Shown here piece after piece: positions 55,500-63,998 of a DNA stretch of 64,000 nt. Each line of letters begins with the position of its first letter. The stretch's first letter is position 1. Source of the stretch: CAVWCQ01 sp963753545 (GTDB lineage Bacteria > Chloroflexota > Anaerolineae > Aggregatilineales > Aggregatilineaceae); the NCBI GenBank assembly GCA_963753545.1, contig CAVWCQ010000008.1, forward strand, positions 1,426,001 through 1,490,000. The letters are read 5' to 3'. Made by a program: the position numbers and the translations under genes. The notes under the pieces were generated by a model. That model was given only the letters and a program-made list of their open reading frames with translations, was not told the DNA's origin and did no database searches.

Positions 55500-56486
55500 T
55501 TACTGGACGATAAACTGCGCGTTGCGGTGATGCTCAGACAGGGCGTTGCCGACCAGCCCTGATTCAATCGCGTCGCGCACCTCAATCACACCCTGTTCGA
55601 CGGTGATCTGCGGCTCGAATTTCAGGCGGTCGCGGATTTTGGTAAACGAAACGCGAATGTCGCGCATATCTCCGCCGAAGCTGAGGTCTTTATACTGAAT
55701 TTCCGTGCCGCGCACATGCTGCTGGATCAGTTTGACGATCTCGTCCTTGGTATAGTTCCCCTTCTCGCCGCCGACGTTAAAGACCTGTCCGCCGACAAGG
55801 GCCTTATCCGCCTGCATGCCGAGAATTACGGCGCGCACGACATCCGACACGTGGACGAAGGACCGGGCATAACCGCGCTGGTAGATGATCAGCTTGCGGT
55901 GCGTCAACGCTTCGAGCACGAACTGGTTCACGATCAGGTCAAAGCGGGTGCGCGGCGAGATGCCGAACAGGGTGGCGAAGCGGAACAGGATGGGGACACA
56001 GCTTGAGTTGGACTGTTCCAGCAGGAATTTCTCGCTGGCGATCTTCGTCTCGGCATAAAGCGACTGGGGGTTGAGCGGCGAGTCCTCCGTGACCATTTCA
56101 TTTTCTCGCCCCAGCCCATAATTGCTGTAGGTGGAGGCAAAGACAAAGCGCGTGACTCCTGCCTCTTCGGCTTCTTTATGGAGATCGCGCGTCATCTGGT
56201 AGTTGTAGCGCCACGCGACATCTGGCCCTACCGCCTGGCACGCCGGGAAACCGACAATAGCCGCGAGATGAACCACTGTGTCTACGCCATCCAGCAGCGA
56301 TCCGAGCCTTGTTTCAGTCAGGTCGGCTCTTTGGAAGCGAAAGGCCGGGTGTGCCATGAATCCCAGGATGGAGTCACCCCCAAAAATCAGTTTATCGACA
56401 ACGGTCACCTGGTGGCCCTGGTAAAGCAAGTTTGCCGTAAGCAGTGAGCCAATATAGCCTGCACCGCCCGTAATGAGAACATGCAT
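55500..56486 (-). CDS. NAD-dependent sugar-nucleotide epimerase/dehydratase
   Basis: A 328-residue extended SDR. The NAD loop is MHVLITGGAGYIGSLLTANL; the catalytic Ser/Tyr/Lys set is STYSNYG, then LYAETKIASEKFL. The RSFVHVSDVVRAVI and FNVGGEKGNYT segments are typical of GalE/WcaG-like enzymes. The exact sugar is unknown. It is divergent from a GHMP kinase of the heptose/fucose type, so a sugar-activation pair is plausible. Confidence 0.88.
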   Translation of the reverse strand: MHVLITGGAGYIGSLLTANLLYQGHQVTVVDKLIFGGDSILGFMAHPAFRFQRADLTETRLGSLLDGVDTVVHLAAIVGFPACQAVGPDVAWRYNYQMTRDLHKEAEEAGVTRFVFASTYSNYGLGRENEMVTEDSPLNPQSLYAETKIASEKFLLEQSNSSCVPILFRFATLFGISPRTRFDLIVNQFVLEALTHRKLIIYQRGYARSFVHVSDVVRAVILGMQADKALVGGQVFNVGGEKGNYTKDEIVKLIQQHVRGTEIQYKDLSFGGDMRDIRVSFTKIRDRLKFEPQITVEQGVIEVRDAIESGLVGNALSEHHRNAQFIVQ

Positions 56487-56643
56487 AAAAATAACCTCCG
56501 TGGTGAGGATCCAATCTAATTAGTCTCATTAAACGCCATTTGGCCCAGTTTTACACTCGATGGGAGACCGTCGTTTGCCTCACGGCGTTTTGAGACAGTA
56601 TACTCGCTTGGAATAGGAACTTTAAAAAGAAAGGAAGACCTTT

Positions 56644-57696
56644 GTGAGCAGCGAAATACCGCCGGTTCGCGTGATTAACAGCGTAGCCCCCATTCGCATC
56701 TGTGACAACGGCGGATGGACCGACACCTGGTTTTCGGGCCATGGCGAAATATTTAATATTGGTGTGTATCCCTATGTCGAGGTTCAGATCAAGGTGTATC
56801 CGGCCAATGTGCGGGAGCACCGCATCATCCTCTACGCCGAGAACTACGGCGACGTGTATCCGATTGCGTTGGGCCACGAGGCCGACCAGTGGGATCGCCA
56901 CCCGCTGCTGGAAGCCGCTATCGACTATATGCGCGTGCCGGATGACGTGGCGCTGCATATTACGGTCTATTCCGAAGTGCCTGCCGGGTGTTCGACCGGG
57001 ACATCCGCCTCGATTACCGTCGCTCTGCTTGGCGCGCTGGATCGACTGACGCCGGGAACCATGACCCCGCATGAAGTGGCCTATGCTGCCCATCGGGTCG
57101 AGACGCAGATGCTGCACCTGCAAAGCGGCATCCAGGACCAATTGTGCGCGGCTTATGGCGGCGTGAATTTCATCGAGATGTTCTCCTATCCCCACGCGAC
57201 CGTCTCGCAGATTCAGGTCTCGAACAGCGTCTGGTGGGAGCTGGAACGGCGGCTGGTGCTGGTCTTCCTGGGCAAGGCGCACCAATCATCGGCGGTCCAC
57301 GAGCAGGTGATCCACCAGTTGGAAGGCGGCAGCGCGCCGTCGCATCTGGCCCTGGACAAACTGCGCAAAACCGCCGAGATGTCCCGTGATGCCGTTTATG
57401 CAGGGGACTTCGCCGCGCTCGGCTGCGCGATGACGGTCAACACGGAGGCGCAGAGCGAACTGCATCCGCACCTGGTCTGCGACGACGCACGCCAGATCAT
57501 CGAGATCGCCAAACAGTACAATGCACTTGGCTGGAAGGTGAACGGGGCAGGCGGCGAGGGCGGTTCGGTTACGCTGTTGTGCGGCCCGTCGTCCACTGAA
57601 AAGCGCCGGATGATCGAGGCCATCCAGACCGCGAATCCGCTGTATAAGAGCCTGCCGATTTATCTGAGCCGCTTCGGTCTGCGCGTCTGGGAATAG
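56644..57696 (+). CDS. GHMP-family sugar kinase (HddA/FGGY-unrelated)
   Basis: A 350-residue GHMP kinase. The substrate-side start is VINSVAPIRICDNGGWTDTWF and the ATP loop is EVPAGCSTGTSASITVALLGAL; the C-terminal motif is KVNGAGGEGGSVTLLC. It most resembles D-glycero-D-manno-heptose 7-phosphate kinases and fucokinase-like enzymes. These phosphorylate C1 for nucleotide activation. Start is GTG with GGAAGACC upstream. Divergent with the epimerase (157-base gap between starts). Confidence 0.85.
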   Translation: MSSEIPPVRVINSVAPIRICDNGGWTDTWFSGHGEIFNIGVYPYVEVQIKVYPANVREHRIILYAENYGDVYPIALGHEADQWDRHPLLEAAIDYMRVPDDVALHITVYSEVPAGCSTGTSASITVALLGALDRLTPGTMTPHEVAYAAHRVETQMLHLQSGIQDQLCAAYGGVNFIEMFSYPHATVSQIQVSNSVWWELERRLVLVFLGKAHQSSAVHEQVIHQLEGGSAPSHLALDKLRKTAEMSRDAVYAGDFAALGCAMTVNTEAQSELHPHLVCDDARQIIEIAKQYNALGWKVNGAGGEGGSVTLLCGPSSTEKRRMIEAIQTANPLYKSLPIYLSRFGLRVWE

Positions 57697-57704
57697 ACCC
57701 CTCA

Positions 57705-57815
57705 ACCTCTACCCCCTTCCCCCACGCACAAATCGCGGGGGGAAGGGGAAACCACAACTTCTGCCAATTTCTCTGCTCGCCCAGTTTTTTGCGTGGGAGA
57801 GGGGAGGGGGCGGCA
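57705..57815. repeat. Hairpin-type dispersed repeat, copy 4
   Basis: CCCCTTCCCCC and GGGGGGAAGGGG pair around a CACGCACAAATCGC loop, followed by a second GGGAGAGGGGAGGGGG block. Related to 19746-19812. Confidence 0.55.
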
Positions 57816-58019
57816 GGTTTCATTAAGATGGGAGGCGCGGCTTCAGGATTGATTAACTCTGTACGCTGAAGAGGACGGACAGTAAAGCGCTAAAAATTGT
57901 GATAGGATGAGGCTATCAAAGGTGCAAACAGGGCGGTAAAAGGGACTTTTTGCTGCTAGTGTGGCGCTGTAGACTCTAAGTGAATATCTATTACTTGCCC
58001 GCTAAATCAAAATTCAAAC

Positions 58020-58426
58020 TTTTGGAAAAAATTAGTTGATCACTTCGCCGTCGTGGCGATCTGCTGCACCCCCCTTTTTCGGTTTCATGACAAACCGTTT
58101 TCTAACCCCAAACCTACTCCTGAGCCGATGTGAAATGGATGTAAAGAAGGCTATTACGATTTGGGCATGGCGGCATGCGGCAGCGCCTCCTACAAATCAC
58201 ATTCCAACAGCGTCGAAATTTCATTTAAGGCCAGGAATTGATCACAACAACCGGAAAAAGATATCATTTCGGGCCATTTTGATGATATTAGACTTCTTTG
58301 GTAAGGTGCTGTTACGAGAAGAAATTGAGCTAGTTGATCATTAGCGGCTCATTTCTTCTCCTGGCGATCCAGCGAACCTATTTTTTTGAAGGGGTGTCCT
58401 AACGGTTTACAAACTTTGGCCCCAGC
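58020..58426 (-). repeat. GATC repeat family, locus B (two units)
   Basis: On the minus strand, unit 1 (58426-58331) resembles locus C unit 1, and unit 2 (58110-58020) resembles locus A unit 2, sharing GTTTGTCATGAAACCG and the end CGGCGAAGTGATCAACTAAT. Motif cores are at 58332-58341 and 58034-58044. Confidence 0.65.
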
Positions 58427-58528
58427 GCGAGAGAAAAAGTCCACTCAAGGGACGCATCGTGACTCGTTCAGCGAGGCCCTTCCCTCAATCCCCTTCCATT
58501 GCATGGAGAGGGAAGAACCGCCTCTTTC

Positions 58529-58556
58529 ATTATAGCACAAATGTTCTGATTGTCAA
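58529..58556 (-). promoter_or_regulatory. Near-consensus promoter reading into locus B
   Basis: On the minus strand TTGACA and TATAAT are both perfect with a 16-base spacer that ends AGAACATTTGTGC, nearly the same as at 20005. No gene follows; locus B starts about 100 bases downstream. Confidence 0.65.
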
Positions 58557-58646
58557 CTGGCCTTGAATCTGTGGATAGGGCTGACGCATTGAGGACAACC
58601 TATCGCCGTAAAAGCAAGGCAACACCCTTTATGGAATGAAATCAAC

Positions 58647-58734
58647 GGTGTGGATCGCGGGCGCACACCTCACCCCGGCTGAACGGAAAAGCATGTTCAG
58701 CCGACCCTCTCCAGACTTCGCTGGAGAGGGTCAG
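58647..58734. repeat. Hairpin-type dispersed repeat, copy 5 (inverted relative to 44129-44220)
   Basis: GCGGGCGCACACCTCACCCC, then GAAC...GTTC and CCCTCTCCAG/CTGGAGAGGG hairpins. It is the reverse complement in order and content of the repeat at 44129-44220. Confidence 0.7.
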
Positions 58735-58933
58735 GAGATGGCGCTTAACGGCTTAGCTTCGCACTCAAAGCAGTGCTCGACCAAAAACGAATTTACGGAT
58801 AGATCCTTAACAGACCAGGAAAGGGTCGCGAATTGGGATTTCCGTACACGATGTGAGGGAGAATAATGCACCATCGAGATAAAAATGTGATGGAAAAAAT
58901 CGGGCGACCCACTGGATCGTCCGATCATCGTTA

Positions 58934-58990
58934 TTCCCCGGCTGCTGTCGTTCACAAAGACCGTCTTGATCTCGGTGAACGCCTCAATGA
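58934..58990 (-). pseudogene. Remnant of an aldehyde-dehydrogenase 3' end
   Basis: The sequence encodes EAFTEIKTVFVNDSSRG on the minus strand, closely matching DEFTEIKTVFVDYSNRL of the aldehyde dehydrogenase ending at 60738, and over about 30 bases (ACAAAGACCGTCTTGATCTC and on) it is identical. The gene's last 32 bases are partly lost between two CCGG copies, leaving the terminal GAATAA. It shows that a second copy once lay here. Confidence 0.75.
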
Positions 58991-58996
58991 TGCCCG

Positions 58997-60544
58997 TCAG
59001 GGTTGGGCGGAACCGTTGAAGCGCTCGATGGTGCTTTCATAATATTCAACGCTTTTGGTTCGGACACTGACCGATGATCCGTCAAACCTGAGCAGCCACT
59101 CGCTCGAGTATGGGGAGCCTAACTGCTCCAACTCCATCTGAAATGCCGTGTCTGTCACCCATTCCCCTTTGAGCAGCCAGGGGATATCGGCGTTGGTGTT
59201 GACGCGGAAAACGCCATCCAGCCCCACCTGATAGGTTTCGCCATCCAGAATGAGCGCCGCTTGTGCCTGATCCGGCTCAAAGCGCAGTTCCAGAGACGAC
59301 CATCCATTCGAGTTGTCTTCAAGCGAGTAGACGTGGTTTGAGATGTCCTGGATATTGGCGGGCAGCGCTGGCACAGGCGCTGGTTCGGGCGGCGCGGCAA
59401 GTGCCAGAATCGCATCCGCTAATTCAGCCTGTTTCTCTGGATTCTCCGGCAGGGGGTCCGGTGATTGCACCGCGGGAAGAACAAAGGTTTCGACCATTCC
59501 TTTCGCGTAATCGCCTGCGGTAGTCCCGGCATTGCCGCCGAAGGTGAAGATAGCGATCAAGTCAAGATCGGGATGCACCAGAATGGCCTGCCCTCCGAAG
59601 GTTGATGCCATAAAGAAGCCTTGATTGGAAAGCATCCAAAGAAAGCCGTAGCCATCTGCAATCTGTTCTGGCAATCCACCGATCGCTGTGGTTGGATCGG
59701 TGATATAAGAGGTGGTCGAGGCCGCTACCCAACCGGGGAAAAGAATCTGGACGCCATCCCAGACACCGTCAGTCGTGTACAGGTACCCAATTTTCGCCAT
59801 ATCGCGCGGGGTTAACCACAGCCCAAGATCACCATCAACAATTCCCGGTGCAGGCTGCTCCCAACGGAAATTCTGTATTCCCAGCGGTTCAAAAAGCCGA
59901 TGAGCAGCGAAATCCAGCGTATTTTGCCCGGTTGCTGCCGACACGATTAACCCCAATAAGTTCGACACCATGCCGTTGTACACAAAATCGGTGCCGGGTG
60001 CACTGGACAAGGGCTGATCCAGGATCGCCTGAACCAGATCAGGGCTTTGCCACATATCTTCCTCTGATTCACTGAGTGATAGCCCAGCCCTCATCGTGAG
60101 GATATCTTCGAGCGTCATAGCGCGTTTTGCATCGTCCAGATTGGCAAATGTGTGCTCAGGGAAGAAGTCAAGCACGGCCTGATCCACGCTGGTGATGTAG
60201 CCCTGCTGCACTGCGCTGCCTACGAGAGCGGACAAAACAGTTGCGGATGCAGCTTGCGTGTTTTGAAGTGTGTCAGGCTGATACGGGTAGCCGTAAGCCT
60301 CAAGGACAATCGTGCCGTGGCGAATGACCAGGACGCTGTGAATGCCCGCGCCCTGGTCCATGACAGCGGTCAGCATTTGCGCCAGCGTCCCAGAGTCCAG
60401 GCCCTGCGCTTCGGGCGATGACGTGTGCCACTCTTGAGTGGGCCAGTAGATATCCTGAGCGGAAACAGTTCCTGAGCGGTAAACAGGAAACGTTAAAAGT
60501 GTTGCAAGGAGAACAATTGGAATGAGTTGTTTGATCAGGTTCAT
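58997..60544 (-). CDS. Secreted serine hydrolase, class C beta-lactamase fold, SxxK motif incomplete
   Basis: A 515-residue exported protein: signal peptide (LIPIVLLATLLTFPVY), then a beta-lactamase/6-aminohexanoate-hydrolase-like domain to about 350 (WHTSSPEAQGLDSGTLAQML, YITSVDQAVLDFFPEHTF, LEDILTMRAGLS, FVYNGMVSNLLGLI), and a C-terminal sandwich. The catalytic motif reads ASATVLSALVG where relatives have SATKSxxSALVG: the two residues KS are missing, removing the general-base Lys. The change is an exact two-codon loss, so the reading frame is kept. It is probably inactive or uses other residues. It lies between the dehydrogenase remnant and the intact dehydrogenase. Confidence 0.82.
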   Translation of the reverse strand: MNLIKQLIPIVLLATLLTFPVYRSGTVSAQDIYWPTQEWHTSSPEAQGLDSGTLAQMLTAVMDQGAGIHSVLVIRHGTIVLEAYGYPYQPDTLQNTQAASATVLSALVGSAVQQGYITSVDQAVLDFFPEHTFANLDDAKRAMTLEDILTMRAGLSLSESEEDMWQSPDLVQAILDQPLSSAPGTDFVYNGMVSNLLGLIVSAATGQNTLDFAAHRLFEPLGIQNFRWEQPAPGIVDGDLGLWLTPRDMAKIGYLYTTDGVWDGVQILFPGWVAASTTSYITDPTTAIGGLPEQIADGYGFLWMLSNQGFFMASTFGGQAILVHPDLDLIAIFTFGGNAGTTAGDYAKGMVETFVLPAVQSPDPLPENPEKQAELADAILALAAPPEPAPVPALPANIQDISNHVYSLEDNSNGWSSLELRFEPDQAQAALILDGETYQVGLDGVFRVNTNADIPWLLKGEWVTDTAFQMELEQLGSPYSSEWLLRFDGSSVSVRTKSVEYYESTIERFNGSAQP

Positions 60545-60650
60545 GGGAGACCCTTTCGAGAACTATGCAGTGGCGGTGAGAGACATCCCTTCACCTCATG
60601 CGCGGCCTGATCGAGATGGCTGGACCTCCTTTCGTAACACTCGATTGCCC

Positions 60651-60709
60651 CCTCGGTAAAAAATAAATAGGATTTTCCCTCTCTAAGCGCTGCGAGAGAG
60701 GGAAAATCC
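60651..60709 (-). terminator. Terminator of the aldehyde dehydrogenase
   Basis: A perfect 15-bp inverted repeat (60670-60684 and 60695-60709, GGATTTTCCCTCTCT and its complement) with a 10-base loop. On the minus strand it is followed by TATTTATTTTTT. Confidence 0.88.
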
Positions 60710-60737
60710 GGTACCACACGCTGCGGCAGAAGTGAGC

Positions 60738-62224
60738 TTATTCCCCGGTTTCCGTCTGAATCTGCGCCTTTTGCAGCCGGTTGCTGTAGTCCACAAAGAC
60801 CGTCTTGATCTCGGTGAACTCGTCAATGGCGCTCGTACCCGCTTCGCGCCCGCCGTTGCCCGTATTCTTCGTGCCGCCAAAGGGCAGGTGAACTTCCGCG
60901 CCGATGGTCGGAGCGTTGATGTAGGTGATGCCCGTTTCCAGGTCATCTACCGCGCGGAAAGCGATATTCACGTTGCTGGTGTAAATCGACGACGAGAGGC
61001 CGTATTCGACATCGTTGGCGACGTGGACCGCCTCTTCGTAGTCCTTCACCTTGACCACACTCAGCACCGGGCCGAAGATTTCCTCCTGGCTGATGCGCGT
61101 GCCGTGCTTCGTCTCAAAGATCGTCGGCTGGATGAAATAGCCCCGGTCGTATTCGCCGCCGTGCAGTTGATTCCCGCCGCAGATCAGATTCGCCTCGCCC
61201 TTGCCGATCTCAATGTATTCCAGGATCGATTTGCACTGGCCCTGATCCGCGACCGGGCCGACGTCGATCCTGGGATCGAGCGGGTTGCCGATCTTCAGCG
61301 CGGCGGTGCGTTCCATCAGCCGATCCAGCGTCTGGTTATAGACGGGTTCATGCAGGATCAGGCGGCTGGTTGCCGTGCAGCGCTGGCCTGCTGTGCCGAA
61401 TGCGCCGAACAACACACCTTCGACTGCCAGTTCGATATTCGCGTCTTCCATGACGATCTGCGGGTTCTTGCCGCCGAGTTCGACCTCAACGGGCTTGAGA
61501 AACTTCGCCGCCGCCACGTAAATTTCGCGCCCGGCTGGCACGCCGCCCGTAAACGAGATCGCCTTCACGCGCGGATTCTCAACAATCTCCATGCCGACGG
61601 TACTGCCGCCGCCCGTGACGAAATTTAGGACGCCAGGGGGCAGTCCCGCCTCTTCAAAAATCTCAACCAGGGTCGCCACGCAAAGCGGCGTCAGGCTGGC
61701 GGGTTTGAAGATAATCGTAGTTGCCGGAGATCAGCGCCGCGCCGATCTTCCAGATGGGGATCGCCGTCGGGAAGTTCCAGGGCGTGATGCAGCCGACGAC
61801 GCCAATCGGCTGGCGCACGGTCATGCAGAATTTGTTCGGGCAGTTCGGAAGGTGTCGTTTCGCCCAGCAAGCGGCGGCCTTCGCCGGAGATGTATTCCAA
61901 AAAGTCTATCGCTTCCTGAACGTCGCCTTTGCCCTCCGCGATCACCTTGCCCATTTCTTTGGTGACCAGTTCGCCCACTTCCTGCTTACGCTGGCGGAGA
62001 ATCTGGGCGGCGCGCAGCAGAATTTCGCCGCGCTTGGGGGGCGGGGTCTTGCGCCACTTGGGGTAGGCGGCTTCGGCGGCATCAATCGCCCGGTTGACAT
62101 CGGCTTTCGTGCCGCTGGGGAAGGTCGCCAGTACTTCGCCGTTGATCGGGCTGCGCGTCTCGAACGTCTTGCCGCTGTCCGACTTTACCCACTGCCCGTT
62201 AATATACAGTCCGTACTCTTTCAA
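60738..62224 (-). CDS. NAD(P)-dependent aldehyde dehydrogenase, two frame breaks
   Basis: About 495 residues once frame changes near 61845 and 61713 are allowed. The N-terminal part starts LKEYGLYINGQWVKSDSG; the next frame gives GVVGCITPWNFPTAIPIWKI; the last has TTIIFKPASLTPLCVATLVE, ISFTGGVPAGREI, active-site Glu in VELGGKNP and Cys in GTAGQRCTATSRL. The family oxidises aldehydes to acids. The start is TTG at 62224 with AGGAGG seven bases upstream. The VAISFTG-like region and C-terminus (FTEIKTVFVDYSNRLQK) are most like alpha-aminoadipic-semialdehyde-type dehydrogenases (ALDH7), but the substrate is not fixed. Confidence 0.88.
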
Positions 62225-62258
62225 GTTGAGTCCTCCTGTGACCATAGAAAAAACTAGC

Positions 62259-62318
62259 TCACCGCAAAGAGCGCAAAGATCGCAAAGGAAAAGCAAGAAA
62301 AGCAAAGAAAGAGAAGAG
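62259..62318 (+). repeat. CACCGCAAAGAGCGC-type dispersed repeat, copy 5
   Basis: CTCACCGCAAAGAGCGCAAAG followed by GCAAAGGAAAAGCAAG, matching the copies at 8453 and 38498. An additional GGATTTTCC near 62319 echoes 60670. Confidence 0.65.
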
Positions 62319-62454
62319 GATTTTCCTTTCTTTGCGCGGCAGCGTCATTAAGGAAAATTTTAGCTAATTTATTGATGGAGAGGCCACTGGGAGAGTGCAG
62401 GATAGGTTTCAGAAAAACTGGCGATGAATGATCCATACAGGTGAAGGATTCGCT

Positions 62455-63669
62455 TTACTCATCCGGTTCCGCGGTTCTATAAAGTCCATCAAAGAGGGAT
62501 TGATCTAATCCTAAAACTTCAGGAGCACTCAGACCTTTAACATCTTCAAGTCGTCCAGTCTCGTGGTTTGTGATTTTTTGGTCAAGTTTCCATAATGCAG
62601 GTGAGAAAGGGATAGAAGCACCAGGATGATGCCAAAGTGTTGGATTTCTTGAAGAAATTGAAGTTGGTTTTAGCCGCTTGAACACAAGTAGGCCACTCAT
62701 GCGCGTTTTCTGATAGCCTTTTGTCTCATACCAAGCACCATCAGGGATCCGGAATGGCGTTGCATCGTCGGTATCTAGATCATAGTGAAAAGCTATTTGG
62801 CCGAACAGAGCTTCAGAAATATCCCTTGTTTCAACCCATGGATCGTGTAGATTGATGGCTAAAACGTATGGAACTGTCAATTCTCCATAGTGCCGATACT
62901 TTTCGTTCAACCTTGACTTTATACTTGAGACCGGATCGACTGCTTGTACTGATCCATGAAAAGCGCCTACAGGACGAATACCAGTTTTTCCTCGCGCCTC
63001 AGGTTTTTTAGGAGTGGCAACTATTTCAATGTCCCAGTTTTCGTGCCGCCAAGAAATAATATGTCGCTTCATCTCAACTTCTGGCTGAGAAGTAGTGGTT
63101 AGATTATTGATGACTTCATCTGGATCGAGTTTGCCCAGTGCTTTATTAATATCTTTGCATATCCTATCAACAGGTGGAGAACTTGTAGGTGCGCTGCGAA
63201 TCCTGAGAATTAGAAAAAAGTCTGGAGAGTTAACTCGTCGGTTGATTTCGTCTATCAGTTGTTCTTCACGTCCGGCAGCGGAACCAAAAGTTCTATTTGG
63301 AAATGTGGAAGTGGCTTCAAGAAGGATTTGACACCCATCTGCGGCGGTAAGCAGAAAATCTGGTTTTCCAACAGGCCAGTCAGGTTCTACGTCAACCTTA
63401 AAATCTAGATGTACCATAAGTTGATAAAGGTAAAGTTCGAAAAAAGCTGCAAGATGCTCTCGATCATCTTGTGAGCGAAACCTCTGTACTAGGATTTTTC
63501 GCTTGTCGGCAGGCGCATCATAAGTGTCAAGCCAACCTTGAAGTACACTCCTGATCAATTCGAATAAAGGCCTAGCTGAACGATTTAGATACACAAAATC
63601 TGACTCACAATACCCGGCTGGTCCTGGATAATCGCGAACTATCCTATCAAAGAGTAGTAGTTTCTCCAT
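62455..63669 (-). CDS. Hypothetical protein, possible PD-(D/E)xK nuclease-like core
   Basis: A 404-residue protein I do not recognise as a named family. Residues about 75-125 have FFELYLYQLMVHLDFKVDVE, GKPDFLLTAADG and ILLEATST, which could be a PD-(D/E)xK core, although ExK reads EAT. Later segments (VSSIKSRLNEKYRHYGELTVPYV, LAINLHDPW) are strand-helix. Base composition is lower in GC than its neighbours, hinting at transfer. It lies 45 bases after the AbrB-type gene on the same strand. Confidence 0.5.
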   Translation of the reverse strand: MEKLLLFDRIVRDYPGPAGYCESDFVYLNRSARPLFELIRSVLQGWLDTYDAPADKRKILVQRFRSQDDREHLAAFFELYLYQLMVHLDFKVDVEPDWPVGKPDFLLTAADGCQILLEATSTFPNRTFGSAAGREEQLIDEINRRVNSPDFFLILRIRSAPTSSPPVDRICKDINKALGKLDPDEVINNLTTTSQPEVEMKRHIISWRHENWDIEIVATPKKPEARGKTGIRPVGAFHGSVQAVDPVSSIKSRLNEKYRHYGELTVPYVLAINLHDPWVETRDISEALFGQIAFHYDLDTDDATPFRIPDGAWYETKGYQKTRMSGLLVFKRLKPTSISSRNPTLWHHPGASIPFSPALWKLDQKITNHETGRLEDVKGLSAPEVLGLDQSLFDGLYRTAEPDE

Positions 63670-63713
63670 AGTTTCTCCAAAAGGTACTCTTTAGGTAAAC
63701 GAGTCTAAACAGC

Positions 63714-63998
63714 CTACAGGAGGTCGCCATAACGTTCCTTGAATAATTCGTCGCGGATTTCCTCGCCACTTGCCAGCAGGTCGGCTACTGTCAACCCTTT
63801 TTCAGCAAGCAGTTTGCTCATATAATCGGCGAATTCCGGCACAAGCAGCCGCTTGGGAATCAGCAGCAGATGATCGTCTGTTTGTACGACCTTGAGCGTA
63901 TCTCCGGCCTGCAAACCTAGAGCCTCGCGCAGTTCGGCGGGGAGTATCAGCTTGCCTTCCGCATCCACGTTGATTTCATACGTTACATTGGTCATCAT
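63714..63998 (-). CDS. AbrB/MazE-type swapped-hairpin DNA-binding protein
   Basis: A 94-residue protein whose first 50 residues are an SpoVT/AbrB domain (TYEINVDAEGKLILPAELREAL, GDTLKVVQTDDHLLLIPKR). Such proteins are often antitoxins or transition-state regulators. The C-terminus (LLAEKGLTVADLLASGEEIRDELFKERYG) is a helical extension like that of VapB antitoxins paired with PIN toxins. No PIN gene follows; the next gene is the unrelated 404-residue protein. The second Met (63995) may be the true start. Confidence 0.8.
   Translation of the reverse strand: MMTNVTYEINVDAEGKLILPAELREALGLQAGDTLKVVQTDDHLLLIPKRLLVPEFADYMSKLLAEKGLTVADLLASGEEIRDELFKERYGDLL

Larger units (their letters stand above)
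57697..58996. other. Long gene-free gap with three repeat families and an aldehyde-dehydrogenase remnant
   Basis: About 1300 bases. In order: a hairpin-type repeat (57705-57815), locus B of the GATC repeat (58020-58426), a pyrimidine/purine repeat piece (58465-58515), a minus-strand promoter (58529-58556), a second hairpin-type repeat (58647-58734), and a short aldehyde-dehydrogenase gene remnant (about 58934-58990). No intact gene is visible. Confidence 0.6.

Noticed and set aside
57697..58996. Hidden protein gene in the long gap
   Set aside because: Frames such as 58036-58344 and 58636-58866 run through repeat units, lack ribosome sites and show no recognisable domain.
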